64,000 nucleotides of DNA from positions 310,001-374,000 of the forward strand of contig NZ_JAJNOR010000001.1 of the NCBI RefSeq assembly GCF_021044755.1, written 5' to 3'. Positions 15,980 through 25,379 of the stretch are shown here, in pieces. The notes beneath the pieces were generated by a model. It did no database searches and was not told the origin of the DNA. It saw only the letters and a list, made by a program, of their open reading frames with translations. The position numbers and the translations under genes were made by a program. This DNA comes from Lientehia hominis. Lineage in GTDB: Bacteria; Bacillota; Clostridia; Lachnospirales; Lachnospiraceae. The stretch's first letter is position 1, and each line of letters begins with the position of its first letter.

Positions 15980-17318
15980 GTACTTTTTCCTCACCCGCTT
16001 CCTCCTCCGGAAGCTTTTCCACCCTCACTGTATCTATCATTTTGTTTTCCACATTCAGTATGGAAAAACGATATCCGCCAAATCGAATCTCCGGCTTCTC
16101 ATCCTCGGACGGTATCCGGTCCAGCTTGGATATAAGAAACCCATTGACCGTGTCATAGTCCTCTTCGTCAAAATCCAGCCCCAGGAGCTCTCCCGCATCT
16201 TCGAGAGGCGTCATTCCCTTCATCACATATCCGCTTCCGGAAGGAATGATGAACTTTTCTTCTTCATCATATTCATCCAGGATATTCCCTACGATTTCCT
16301 CCAGGATGTCTTCCATCGTGATCAGTCCTTCCACCTGCCCATACTCATCTATCACGATGACCATGTGGATTTTCCTGGACTGCATGACTTTGAATAATTT
16401 ATTGATGTTTCTAGTGACCGGGATAAAATGGGGCTTCCTAAGCAGTCCTTCGATATCCACAAGCTTTTTGCCCCGGAGAGACTCATTTTTTTGCAGGAGC
16501 ACCGCATCCTTTAAATGCAGGATGCCGATGATATCATCCAGGTTCTCCCGGTAGACTGGATATCTGGAATTACTGCCGGACAGTATCACCTCCAGCGCCT
16601 CGTCCAGGGTCATATCCCCATCCAGGGCGGTGATATTGGTCCTGTGGGTCATGATATCCCCCGCCTCTTTATCATCAAACTCGAAGATATTTGTGATCAT
16701 CTCCGCCTCACTCGCCTTAATGACCCCCTGTTCATGGCCCTCGTTAACCATAGACATGATTTCTTCTTCCGTAACGTTGTCGACATCCTTTCCCGGTGTC
16801 ACTCCGAACGGCCGGGCAGCCAGAACGGACAAGCTGCTCAGCAGCCAGGCAGCCGGATAAACCGGAATGGACAGCACCCGGACTGCCGGAAGCAGGGCAT
16901 ATGCCCACCGCTCCGGATACCGTTTCGCAATCCGTTTCGGCACCAGTACTCCGACACATAGGAGAACGATCACCAGGACGACTGCCGATACCGTCATCAT
17001 GGACAGATATCCTTTTCCGGACTCCGGACTGTTCCTAAAAAAGCTATGTAACAGGAACCTCTGTCCCTGTTTCAATAGATAAGCTCCGCATATCAGGCCA
17101 TTCACTGTAGATATGACCTGAACCACGTTGGCATACGTAAAAGAACGGTTTGATATCTTTAAGATCCCGGCCGCTTTCCGGTCCCCGTCTTCCTTTCGCT
17201 TTAAAAGCTCCGCGCTGTTCAATTCCTGAATGGCGGCGCCAAATCCATAAAATATAACCTCAATCACTATGATTCCCAACAACAGCAGCAAACTCCAGGG
17301 CGAATACCCGTCGTCCAT
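15966..17318 (-). CDS. CNNM/CorC-type (hemolysin C family) membrane protein
   Basis: A 450-residue protein with an N-terminal DUF21 membrane domain (hydrophobic helices at about 8-28, 58-80, 110-130 and 145-170), then a CBS-domain pair (MTHRTNITALDGDMTLDEA and HFIPVTRNINKLFKVMQ), and a C-terminal CorC_HlyC domain (GYRFSILNVENKMIDTVRV). Family members are linked to magnesium or cobalt transport; the hemolysin name is historical. It lies 44 bp after mazF and overlaps the MATE gene at its end, within the rex-nnr-alr-mazF run. Confidence 0.92.
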   Translation of the reverse strand: MDDGYSPWSLLLLLGIIVIEVIFYGFGAAIQELNSAELLKRKEDGDRKAAGILKISNRSFTYANVVQVISTVNGLICGAYLLKQGQRFLLHSFFRNSPESGKGYLSMMTVSAVVLVIVLLCVGVLVPKRIAKRYPERWAYALLPAVRVLSIPVYPAAWLLSSLSVLAARPFGVTPGKDVDNVTEEEIMSMVNEGHEQGVIKASEAEMITNIFEFDDKEAGDIMTHRTNITALDGDMTLDEALEVILSGSNSRYPVYRENLDDIIGILHLKDAVLLQKNESLRGKKLVDIEGLLRKPHFIPVTRNINKLFKVMQSRKIHMVIVIDEYGQVEGLITMEDILEEIVGNILDEYDEEEKFIIPSGSGYVMKGMTPLEDAGELLGLDFDEEDYDTVNGFLISKLDRIPSEDEKPEIRFGGYRFSILNVENKMIDTVRVEKLPEEEAGEEKVHEDD

Positions 17319-17362
17319 GATTATCTCCGGCTCCTTTTCCGTTTCCTGCCATCCGCTTCAGC

Positions 17363-17707
17363 CTATGTATACAAATCCAGGCTGATCAGCAGCGCTGTGT
17401 TCACCTTTTGCAGCAGTCCATCATCCAAATGGCAGATTTTTTCTTTTAATCTCTGTTTATCTATTGTGCGGAGCTGCTCTAAAAGTATGACGGAATCTTT
17501 CACCATCTGGCAGTGTTCCGCCTTCAGCTCCACATGAGTGGGCAGCTTCGCCTTATTCATCCTTGAAGTGATAGCGGCACAGATGACCGTAGGACTGTGC
17601 CGGTTCCCGGTATCATTCTGAATGATCAGCACCGGTCTGACTCCGCCTTGCTCCGACCCGATCACTGGCCGTAAATCCGCATAATAAATGTCGCCTCTTT
17701 TAATCAT
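17363..17707 (-). CDS. MazF/PemK-family endoribonuclease (no antitoxin next to it)
   Basis: A 114-residue protein with the MazF fold signature: KRGDIYYADLRPVIGSEQGG, RPVLIIQND, then TVICAAITSR with the catalytic Thr, and an Arg in the first block. It resembles Bacillus EndoA/NdoA, a UACAU-specific mRNA interferase. It lies downstream of alr, as in Bacillus, but the 89 bp between alr and mazF cannot hold a gene for the usual antitoxin of about 90 residues (EndoAI/MazE). The ATG at 17707 is preferred over an in-frame GTG at 17719; neither ribosome site is ideal (GGAG 13 bases upstream of the ATG). The toxin may be controlled by an antitoxin elsewhere. Confidence 0.9.
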   Translation of the reverse strand: MIKRGDIYYADLRPVIGSEQGGVRPVLIIQNDTGNRHSPTVICAAITSRMNKAKLPTHVELKAEHCQMVKDSVILLEQLRTIDKQRLKEKICHLDDGLLQKVNTALLISLDLYT

Positions 17708-17796
17708 TCTACATTTCACGCTCCGATATCTGCATTGGCTGTACTTCTTTCCTTCCTAGTATTTCCAATGTTTCTTCGGTTCATACGGGAAATGTC

Positions 17797-18978
17797 CTAC
17801 AAAACGATTTCATAAGGATCCGTAAAGTAATCCTTTTTTCCCACTATCTTTCCGCCGTCCAGGTAGATTCTCGGAATCCTCTTGCCCAGATCACATACAA
17901 ATTCATAATTAAAGGTTCCGGCCAACTCCGCCAGCTCCTCCACCGAAATCATCTGCTCTCCGTCCCTGCCCACCAAAACAGCCTCGTCTCCCTGCCTCAC
18001 TCCCGGAATGTCCGTCACATCGACCATCAGCTGATCCATACAGACACGGCCGGTTATCGGCGCTTTTTTTCCATTCAGGAGTACATATCCCCGATTGGAC
18101 AGATTCCTGAGATATCCGTCCCCATACCCTATGGCAATCGTGGCGATCTTCATCCGATTCTGCGCTGTATAGGTCCCGCCGTATCCCACTGTTTCACCTG
18201 GCTCGATCTCCTTTGTAAAAATCACACGGGAGGTCAGCCGAAGGGCGGGCGCGAGCCTGACCCGTCTCCTGTCCACCTCATTCGAGGGATACATTCCGTA
18301 CAGTGCGATGCCCGCCCGCACCATATCCACATCAAACTGAGGAAGGTCGATGATCGCCGCACTATTTCCCATATGCTTCAGCGGAATCTCCACCCCCCTC
18401 TTTTTAAGAGCGCTCACAAATCCGTCAAAGATTTGGTACTGTCTTTCCGCATATGATTTATCCTCTTCATCCGCTCGGGCAAAGTGGCTGAATATCCCCT
18501 CCAGCATGATCCCCGGCAGCCTGCTCATGGCTTCCATCTGTGTAAGGGCTTCTTCTCCCGGCTTAAATCCGATCCGGTTCATTCCTGTTTCCAATTTTAT
18601 ATGGATAAATGCTTGTTTTCCGCACTTCTCAGCCGCTTCTGAAAGGCGCTGCGCCATCTCATAGGTATACACCGCCAGACGTATTTCTTCCAAGACTGCT
18701 TTTTCGTAAGCGTCTTCCGGAACATATCCCAGGACCAGAATGGGTTCCGCAATCTGGTGATTTCGCAGATTGAACGCCTCCTCAGCCGTCGCCACCGCAT
18801 AATAATCCGCCAGGCCCTTAAGCTTTCTCGCGATGGGGACCGCCCCATGTCCATAACCGTCTGCCTTGATGACCGCACAGATTCTGGTCCCACTCCGCGT
18901 GTTTTCCTTCAGAGCTTTTACGTTGCCATATACGGCATCCAAATCTATCCAAGCCGCTGTGCGGCTATATTCCATCAT
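17797..18978 (-). CDS. alr: Alanine racemase
   Basis: PLP-dependent enzyme that interconverts L- and D-alanine for peptidoglycan. The PLP lysine is Lys38 in AVIKADGYGHGA; the second catalytic residue, Tyr, lies in VGYGGTYTA; GRVCMDQLMVD is also characteristic. The length of 393 residues is normal. A GGAGG ribosome site precedes the ATG. It follows nnr by 30 bp and precedes mazF, an arrangement similar to the Bacillus alr-ndoAI-ndoA locus but without the antitoxin gene. Confidence 0.97.
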   Translation of the reverse strand: MMEYSRTAAWIDLDAVYGNVKALKENTRSGTRICAVIKADGYGHGAVPIARKLKGLADYYAVATAEEAFNLRNHQIAEPILVLGYVPEDAYEKAVLEEIRLAVYTYEMAQRLSEAAEKCGKQAFIHIKLETGMNRIGFKPGEEALTQMEAMSRLPGIMLEGIFSHFARADEEDKSYAERQYQIFDGFVSALKKRGVEIPLKHMGNSAAIIDLPQFDVDMVRAGIALYGMYPSNEVDRRRVRLAPALRLTSRVIFTKEIEPGETVGYGGTYTAQNRMKIATIAIGYGDGYLRNLSNRGYVLLNGKKAPITGRVCMDQLMVDVTDIPGVRQGDEAVLVGRDGEQMISVEELAELAGTFNYEFVCDLGKRIPRIYLDGGKIVGKKDYFTDPYEIVL

Positions 18979-19008
18979 CTTTATCCTCCGCTTGTTCTTC
19001 TATCCGCT

Positions 19009-20523
19009 TTATGTCCATTCCTTAAACACGGCTCCGAGACATGAGATAATATCCGTCGCCATCATCGCATGCGTTCCGCATCTTTCTGCCGCTGCGTCGC
19101 CGGCCAGTCCATGAAGACAGACTCCCATCTCCGCCGCGTCTCCCGCATTCATACCTGCCGCCAATAAGCCTCCCAGAATGCCGCTCAGGACGTCTCCGGA
19201 ACCGCCCGTAGCCATACCACTGTTTCCTGAGCTATTGATATAAACGCCGTTTTCCGAAACCACTGCCGTTCTCGCGTCCTTCAGTACACAAACCGCCCCA
19301 TACTGCTCCCGGAATTCCAGAGCGGCCGCTATGGGAGCTCTTTTGATCTCACCTACTGTTTTACCCGTGAGTCTGGACATCTCTCCGATGTGGGGAGTGA
19401 TGACCGCGCTGCCGTCCAGATATCCCGCCAATTCGCTGCGGCGGGATATCAGATTTAAAGCATCCGCATCCAGCACCTTAGGCAACGTTTTATTTTTCAA
19501 CAGCCAGTGAAGAATCTGTTCTGCATAGGATTCTGTGGAAAACCCCGGACCGGCCACCAGCACATCGGCCCATCTGCAAAGTTCTTCAAGTTCCTCCATA
19601 TCTGGATGTTCCCGGTCAAAGCCGGTCACGATCGCTTCCGGAAGCATAGTCTTCAGCACCGGCACATTTTCATTTACCGTATATATCTGCACGAGTCCTG
19701 CTCCTGACCGATATGACGCCAATGCACTCATATATGCGGCTCCGCTCATGCTCTTGCTTCCTGCCGCCAGCAGCACTTTTCCAAAGGTGCCTTTATTCCC
19801 GTCAGCCGGACGCTTTGGCAGCCGTCTCAGGTCCTCCGGACCAAACGTATAGGCCATGCGGCTTTCCATTCCTCCCGGCAGGGAAAATCCAATATCCGCC
19901 ACCTTCTTTTTTCCACAATAAAAGGCGCCCGGATAAAGCAGCATTCCAAGCTTCTCAAATCCAAATGTCACCGTCGCGTCCGCCTTCACGGCTGCCCCGA
20001 GGATCTGGCCGTCTGAAGCGCTGACCCCGGATGGGATATCCACTGCCAGCACTTTAGTGCCGGATATCCTGGCTCTTTCAATGGCATCCACCAGCTCTAT
20101 AAAAGTTTCATTCAAAGGGCGGCTTAAGCCTACGCCGAAAAGAGCGTCGATGATCAATTCAAACCCATTTTCTATACTGTATTCTTGCCCGCTGTCCGCT
20201 GTTACTATCGGAATTCCCAGTTTCTCGATTATGGCACGCTGGACGGAATGCTCTTTTGTCGAATGAGATTCCACTCCGCACAGAAGCACTTTCACTTTTC
20301 TTCCATGCAGCTTGAGCATCCTGGCCACAGCCAGACCGTCGGCTCCGTTGTTCCCCATGCCGCAGATCACCAAAACAGATCCATTCTGACTGCTCATCTG
20401 CTCCGCCTCGGCGGACACTGCATACGCCGCCCTTTCCATAAGGGCCAGAGAAGGGATGCCCAGTTCCTCAATATTGTAGCTGTCAATCGCTTTCATTTGA
20501 CTGCCGTCTGTCAAATACCGCAT
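19009..20523 (-). CDS. nnr: Bifunctional NAD(P)H-hydrate epimerase/dehydratase (Nnr)
   Basis: Repairs hydrated NADH and NADPH. The N-terminal epimerase domain (residues 1-215) has IEELGIPSLALMERAA and VICGMGNNGADGLAVARML. The C-terminal ADP-dependent dehydratase domain (about 225-504) has NKGTFGKVLLAAGS, VLDADALNL and GGSGDVLSGILGG. The start at 20523 is set by AAGGAG seven bases upstream; in-frame codons further upstream lack a ribosome site. It lies about 100 bp after rex and 30 bp before alr, and is probably cotranscribed with them. Confidence 0.95.
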   Translation of the reverse strand: MRYLTDGSQMKAIDSYNIEELGIPSLALMERAAYAVSAEAEQMSSQNGSVLVICGMGNNGADGLAVARMLKLHGRKVKVLLCGVESHSTKEHSVQRAIIEKLGIPIVTADSGQEYSIENGFELIIDALFGVGLSRPLNETFIELVDAIERARISGTKVLAVDIPSGVSASDGQILGAAVKADATVTFGFEKLGMLLYPGAFYCGKKKVADIGFSLPGGMESRMAYTFGPEDLRRLPKRPADGNKGTFGKVLLAAGSKSMSGAAYMSALASYRSGAGLVQIYTVNENVPVLKTMLPEAIVTGFDREHPDMEELEELCRWADVLVAGPGFSTESYAEQILHWLLKNKTLPKVLDADALNLISRRSELAGYLDGSAVITPHIGEMSRLTGKTVGEIKRAPIAAALEFREQYGAVCVLKDARTAVVSENGVYINSSGNSGMATGGSGDVLSGILGGLLAAGMNAGDAAEMGVCLHGLAGDAAAERCGTHAMMATDIISCLGAVFKEWT

Positions 20524-20622
20524 ATCCCACTCCTTTATTGCTTCTGCGAAATAGCAAAATTCCCCGTCATTATGACAGGGGAATCTGCTTCCTTTTTTCT
20601 CTTCCATATGGGCGCATTCTTT

Positions 20623-21279
20623 TTAGGAATTCTGGCCGCTTCCTTCCTTATCTCTCTTCTCCGAAATCCGATAAGACAGCTGCATCAGGCTCTCCGACAA
20701 ATGTACGTTTTCCACCACTACGTCATCCGGAACCTTCAGATCCAGGTGAGCGAAATTCCAGATAGCCTTAATACCGCATGCGATCAGCCTGTCCGCCACC
20801 TCCTGCGCCGAATTCTTGGGGACTGTGAGGACCGCGATATCAATGTGACACCCGGATAAAAACTCCTCCAGATCCTTCATATCCAGAGTCCTAATCCCGC
20901 GGACACTCTTGCCGATCCGTTCATGACTCACATCAAACAGGGCCTGGATCATGAATCCCCGCCGTTCAAAGTTTGAATAATTGGTCAGCGCCTGTCCAAA
21001 GTTGCCGCCGCCTATGATGATCATGTTATTCTGCCTGTCAATCCCCAGAATCTTCGCAATTTCATTGTAGAGATATTCCACATTGTAGCCGTATCCCTGC
21101 TGGCCAAATCCGCCGAAATTATTCAGGTCCTGACGAATCTGGGATGCTGTCACATTCATTTTTTCGCTGAGGTCATTGGAGGAGATGCGTTCTACTCCAC
21201 TTTCCATCAGTTCCCCCAAATATCTGTGGTACCGGGGCAGCCGCTTAATGACCGCATTGGAAATTTCCTTTCGTTCCAC
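20623..21279 (-). CDS. rex: Redox-sensing transcriptional repressor Rex
   Basis: Senses the NADH/NAD+ ratio and represses fermentative and respiratory genes when NADH is low. An N-terminal winged helix contains LPRYHRYLGELM and MNVTASQIRQDLNNFGGFG. The Rossmann domain contains MIIIGGGNFGQALTNY, and a swapped C-terminal helix ends the protein. I chose a GTG start at 21279 with GGTGG upstream (218 residues, normal for Rex). Longer in-frame starts are ruled out because a consensus promoter lies inside that stretch: its -35 TTGACA is the apparent upstream TTG start itself. Nnr follows on the same strand. Confidence 0.93.
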   Translation of the reverse strand: MERKEISNAVIKRLPRYHRYLGELMESGVERISSNDLSEKMNVTASQIRQDLNNFGGFGQQGYGYNVEYLYNEIAKILGIDRQNNMIIIGGGNFGQALTNYSNFERRGFMIQALFDVSHERIGKSVRGIRTLDMKDLEEFLSGCHIDIAVLTVPKNSAQEVADRLIACGIKAIWNFAHLDLKVPDDVVVENVHLSESLMQLSYRISEKRDKEGSGQNS

Positions 21280-21340
21280 TCTTACCACCCAATTTCTTAT
21301 AAGATTATGCTTCCTTTTTATATGCTTATACTTCTTTTTT

Positions 21341-21369
21341 ATTATAGTATCCCTATAGGTGCTTGTCAA
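21341..21369 (-). promoter_or_regulatory. Consensus sigma-A promoter of rex
   Basis: On the minus strand: perfect TTGACA (21369-21364), 17-bp spacer, perfect TATAAT (21346-21341), about 62 bp upstream of the chosen rex GTG start. It shows that translation must begin downstream of about 21334. Confidence 0.9.
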
Positions 21370-21500
21370 ATAACTTTGATAATTATTTTACATAACCGGA
21401 AACCGCCTCTCACCGCCTTATTTTCTCTGCTCCCTTTGTTGACGCTCTCCACAAAAACAGTTACAATATACCCCAGAAGAAAAAATAGGGGGAATACGTC

Positions 21501-23417
21501 ATGATACTTTCCTGCCATCAGGTAAGCAAGTCCTTTGGGGACGCCGTTGTCATCCAGAACGGCTCCTTTCATATAGAAGACAGAGAGAAGGCAGCCATCG
21601 TCGGCATCAACGGCGCCGGTAAATCCACTCTTTTAAAGATCATCACCGGAGAGCTTCCGTCTGACAGCGGAACCGTCGTTCTCGGCAAGGGCAAGACTCT
21701 GGGATATCTGGCCCAGCATCAGGATTGTCCTTCAGACCAATCGGTCTATGATACGCTTCTGGAAGTAAAAAAAGAAGTGCTCGCCCTGGAAGAGCGCCTG
21801 CGGGAATTGGAAATCTCCATGAAGCTGGCAGAAGGCAAAGAATTGTCACGGCTCATGGACAACTATGCCAGGATCAATCACGAATTTGAACTTCAAAACG
21901 GATATGCCTACAAAAGTGAGATTACCGGTGTTCTGAAAGGCCTTGGTTTTACTGAGGAGGATTTCACAAAACAAGTCCGCACCTTGTCCGGGGGGCAGAA
22001 GACCCGTGTGTTTCTCGGCCGTCTTCTCCTGTCAAAGCCTGATATCATCCTTTTGGATGAGCCCACAAACCACTTGGATATGGAGTCCATAGCATGGCTG
22101 GAAACATACCTGCTCAATTATCCCGGCAGTGTCCTGATCGTCGCCCACGACCGGTATTTTCTGGACCGGGTGGTGACAAAGATCATAGAGATTGACCAGG
22201 GGCATGTATCGGTGTTTTCCGGGAACTATTCTTCATATGCAGAAAAGCGGGCCATGCTCCGGGACGCAAAGATGAAAGAATATCTGAACCAACAGGCAGA
22301 GATCAAGCATCAGGAAGCCGTCATTCAGAAGCTCCGTTCCTTCAATCGGGAAAAATCCATCCGCCGGGCAGAAAGCAGAGAAAAGCTTCTTTCTAAAATA
22401 GAGCGGGTGGACAAACCTACGGAAGCTTCTTCTGCCATGCACATACATCTGGAGCCCAGGATAATGAGCGGAAACGACGTGCTGACCGTCCGGGAGCTGT
22501 CAAAATCCTTTGGGGAAAACTGCCTGTTTTCCAATGTTTCCTTCGAGATCAAGCGGGGAGAACGAGTGGCCATAATCGGCAGCAACGGCACCGGAAAGAC
22601 CACACTTTTGAAAATCATAAACGGCCTCCTTCCTGCCGATTCCGGAGATATACGCCTTGGCTCACGGGTCAACATCGGTTATTATGACCAGGAGCAGCAG
22701 GTGCTCCACATGGAAAAAACGCTGTTCGACGAACTCCAGGACGCTTATCCGGATATGGACAACACCCAGGTCCGCAGCGTTCTGGCTGCATTTCTGTTTA
22801 CCGGAGACGATGTGTTCAAGCTGGTGAAAGATCTGAGCGGCGGTGAGCGGGGGAGAGTCTCTCTGGCTAAGCTCATGCTCTCGGAAAGCAATCTGCTGAT
22901 TTTGGACGAGCCGACTAACCACCTGGACATCGTCTCCAAGGAAATCCTGGAAAACGCGCTGAACGGATACACCGGTACTGTGTTGTATGTTTCCCATGAC
23001 CGGTATTTTATCAATAAGACCGCCACCAGAATCCTTGACCTGACTGGCCAGACCTTTGTCAACTACATCGGAAACTACGACTATTATCTGGAAAAGCGGG
23101 AACAGCTGACAGCTGCTTATACTGCTTCCGACGAGGCTTCTTCCGTCCCGGTCTCTTCGGCAGGAGCAGACACCAAAGCGGACTGGAAAGCGCAAAAGGA
23201 AGCCCAGGCCAGAGAGCGGAAACGCCTGAATGACCTGGCCAGAACAGAAGAAGAGATCACCGCCCTGGAAAACCGCAATGATGAAATCGACGTTTTATCC
23301 TCCAGACCGGATATCTGTACGAATATGAGCGAGCTTTTGAAGCTTACAGAAGAAAAAAACCGGAATGATTCTCGTCTCTCTGAGCTGTATGAATTATGGG
23401 AGAGTCTCGCGGAATAA
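21501..23417 (+). CDS. ABC-F family ATPase (YdiF/Uup-like)
   Basis: A 638-residue soluble protein with two ABC domains and no membrane segments. Domain 1 has Walker A GINGAGKST, signature LSGGQKTRV and Walker B LLDEPTNHLD; domain 2 has GSNGTGKTT, LSGGERGRV and LILDEPTNHLD. Between them is the linker typical of ABC-F, and the C-terminus is a charged coiled coil (ARTEEEITALENRNDEID). ABC-F proteins act on the ribosome in translation rescue or antibiotic protection. Adjacency to rex mirrors Bacillus, where ydiF lies close to rex, and supports a housekeeping role over resistance. The ribosome site is GGGGG before the ATG. Confidence 0.93.
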   Translation: MILSCHQVSKSFGDAVVIQNGSFHIEDREKAAIVGINGAGKSTLLKIITGELPSDSGTVVLGKGKTLGYLAQHQDCPSDQSVYDTLLEVKKEVLALEERLRELEISMKLAEGKELSRLMDNYARINHEFELQNGYAYKSEITGVLKGLGFTEEDFTKQVRTLSGGQKTRVFLGRLLLSKPDIILLDEPTNHLDMESIAWLETYLLNYPGSVLIVAHDRYFLDRVVTKIIEIDQGHVSVFSGNYSSYAEKRAMLRDAKMKEYLNQQAEIKHQEAVIQKLRSFNREKSIRRAESREKLLSKIERVDKPTEASSAMHIHLEPRIMSGNDVLTVRELSKSFGENCLFSNVSFEIKRGERVAIIGSNGTGKTTLLKIINGLLPADSGDIRLGSRVNIGYYDQEQQVLHMEKTLFDELQDAYPDMDNTQVRSVLAAFLFTGDDVFKLVKDLSGGERGRVSLAKLMLSESNLLILDEPTNHLDIVSKEILENALNGYTGTVLYVSHDRYFINKTATRILDLTGQTFVNYIGNYDYYLEKREQLTAAYTASDEASSVPVSSAGADTKADWKAQKEAQARERKRLNDLARTEEEITALENRNDEIDVLSSRPDICTNMSELLKLTEEKNRNDSRLSELYELWESLAE

Positions 23418-23436
23418 ACTTCTTAAGAAAATCTAA

Positions 23437-23494
23437 AACCCCCTGCGTCATTTTCAGTATCTGCCGAAAAAGACGCGGGGGGTTTACATACTTT
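23437..23494 (+). terminator. Terminator after the ABC-F gene
   Basis: A stem ACCCCCTGCGTC / GACGCGGGGGGT (23437-23448 and 23471-23482) is followed by TTACATACTTTT. The 22-base loop is long but the stem is strong. Confidence 0.75.
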
Positions 23495-23519
23495 TAACTT
23501 ATAAACACATCTGCATTTT

Positions 23520-24386
23520 TCACAAAGGTATCTCTGTCTCCTTGGCATCCATATCGACTGCCCCGGATCTTACGTCATCCGGCACAATAATCTCGCTCAC
23601 AGTATTCAAGACATAGTCCGCCATCGTCACCTTGAAGGCAGTCACCGTCACTTCATCAAAGCCCTGCACTTCCTTCTGTGCCTGCATCGCCGCATTATAG
23701 CTGTCTGTAAGGTCAATGGTCATTTCCAGCAGCGCTCCGCTCTCGCCATCTATCCTGGCGGTAATCTTCGTATCCAAATCCGCAAAGGCATCTGTACTCT
23801 CTTCGAAAAGATTACCTAAAGAAGCCATTAACTCCGCTGCCAGTTCCTCGCTATGGACTACGGCATCCACCTGATAGACTTGTTTTTCATCGGATTTTTC
23901 AGGTTCGCTTATCTTCAGAGTTTCCGTATCCTTTTTCATAAACTCCAGAGTTTTCGATACGTCCGCCGAAGCAGGCATGGCCTCAGATGTCTGCTTGACC
24001 CATTGGCCCCCCGCCTTCGTATACACCACATACTTATCACCGTCTCTTACCGCATAAGCTTCCGTATCCATCGTGATTCCTGAAAAATCGATATCCAAAG
24101 TACCGGTCATATGAACAGCCTCTGGATTCTTCGTCAATTCTATACTCTGGTTCATTATCATTTCCAAAGCCGCATCCACCCCTCCGGAACTATAGTCCAT
24201 GGACATCTCCACGGCCATCTTTCCGGTCATGGAATCGGCTCCTATCATTGCTTCTTCCGCCTTTTCGATCAGGCTTTCCGCTGTCACTGTATCTGCCTGT
24301 GTCTTCTTGTCTCCACACCCCGTATACATACCTAAAATCATGGAAAATACTAAGAGCAACGCCAGATATATTCTGCCTTTTTTCAT
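23520..24386 (-). CDS. Surface lipoprotein of unknown function (DUF6612-like)
   Basis: A 288-residue lipoprotein: the signal peptide MKKGRIYLALLLVFSMILG ends in MYTGC, so Cys24 would be lipidated. The mature part is rich in beta-type segments and resembles the LppX/LprG-like or DUF6612 folds, with MTGKMAVEMSMDYSSGG, TMDTEAYAVRDGDKYVVYTK and ITARIDGESGALLEMTIDL. Such proteins may bind hydrophobic molecules, but no ligand can be inferred. The gene stands alone between the ABC-F terminator and the subtilase gene. Confidence 0.65.
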   Translation of the reverse strand: MKKGRIYLALLLVFSMILGMYTGCGDKKTQADTVTAESLIEKAEEAMIGADSMTGKMAVEMSMDYSSGGVDAALEMIMNQSIELTKNPEAVHMTGTLDIDFSGITMDTEAYAVRDGDKYVVYTKAGGQWVKQTSEAMPASADVSKTLEFMKKDTETLKISEPEKSDEKQVYQVDAVVHSEELAAELMASLGNLFEESTDAFADLDTKITARIDGESGALLEMTIDLTDSYNAAMQAQKEVQGFDEVTVTAFKVTMADYVLNTVSEIIVPDDVRSGAVDMDAKETEIPL

Positions 24387-24473
24387 TTGAGTGCCCTCTT
24401 TTTCTTTATTTCATCATAATTCAGCAAACGAGTATCAAATCCGTCTGCTGGCCTTTGTACGTTTTTTATCATA

Positions 24474-25379
24474 TCATTCATTCAGCAATCTGGCAATATG
24501 AATCATTCCCCAGCCCTGCTGATTTCTGGGAAGTCCCAGATCCACGGTACTTTTCATCAGTTTCAGTTTCACGTCCTGCGGCGTCATCTCCGGATGCTTC
24601 TCCAAAAGGAGCGCAATGGCGCCTGACACCACCGGCGTCGCCATGGAAGTACCGCTTTTAACCCCATATGGCTTGTTGTTTTTCCGTCCCATGGCGTTGC
24701 AGGAGACAATGGATGCTCCCGGCGCCACCACGTCCGGTTTACAGATACACCGGGACGTAGGGCCTCTGCCGGAATAGTCTACCATCGGCGCCCCGCAGAC
24801 CTCTACTGCATGGTGGTCATCGGATGATCCGACTGTGATCACTTTTCTGCTGATGCCTGGCGTCGTCACTGACATGGCGGAAGGACCTTCGTTTCCCGCC
24901 GCTACTACCACGACCAGTCCGTCCGCCCAGGCTTCTTCTACTCCGCGGATCAGCGCAGACTCCTCTCCCGTCTCTCTTTTGGGAATAGATCCCACTGATA
25001 TATTGACAATGCGGATACCATATTCTTCTTTGTGCTCCCGCAGCCATTTAAGGCCCCGCAGCAGATTTGCCACAGAGCCGTTTCCCTTGTAATCAAGCAC
25101 TTTTATGCCTATGAGACTACAGCCGGGAGCCATACCTTCATAGAGCCCTCCGGACGCTTCTCCACTGCCTCCCAGCACCCCCATTACATGGGTCCCGTGG
25201 GAATTATCATCATATGGAAACCTTCTTCCATTTAACATATCCTGAAATCCATACAGCCGATGGGCGAAATCCTGGTGAGGATATACCCCCGTATCCAGGA
25301 CGGCTATGCCGACGCCCTTTCCTGTCAGCCCTTGTTTTCTGGCCCATTCGGTGCCAATCATTTTGTGTACGTGATTCAT
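24474..25379 (-). CDS. Subtilisin-like serine protease, intracellular type (S8)
   Basis: A 301-residue peptidase with a complete subtilisin triad: Asp in GIAVLDTGVYPH, His in DNSHGTHVMGVLGG and Ser in GTSMATPVVSGA, plus the oxyanion Asn in VVAAGNEGPSA. There is no signal peptide and only a 20-residue leader (MNHVHKMIGTEWARKQGLTG), so it is probably cytoplasmic like AprX or ISP proteases. The ribosome site is GGGGAGGG before the ATG. A second, larger S8 protease lies at the right edge of the window. The substrate is unknown. Confidence 0.93.
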   Translation of the reverse strand: MNHVHKMIGTEWARKQGLTGKGVGIAVLDTGVYPHQDFAHRLYGFQDMLNGRRFPYDDNSHGTHVMGVLGGSGEASGGLYEGMAPGCSLIGIKVLDYKGNGSVANLLRGLKWLREHKEEYGIRIVNISVGSIPKRETGEESALIRGVEEAWADGLVVVVAAGNEGPSAMSVTTPGISRKVITVGSSDDHHAVEVCGAPMVDYSGRGPTSRCICKPDVVAPGASIVSCNAMGRKNNKPYGVKSGTSMATPVVSGAIALLLEKHPEMTPQDVKLKLMKSTVDLGLPRNQQGWGMIHIARLLNE

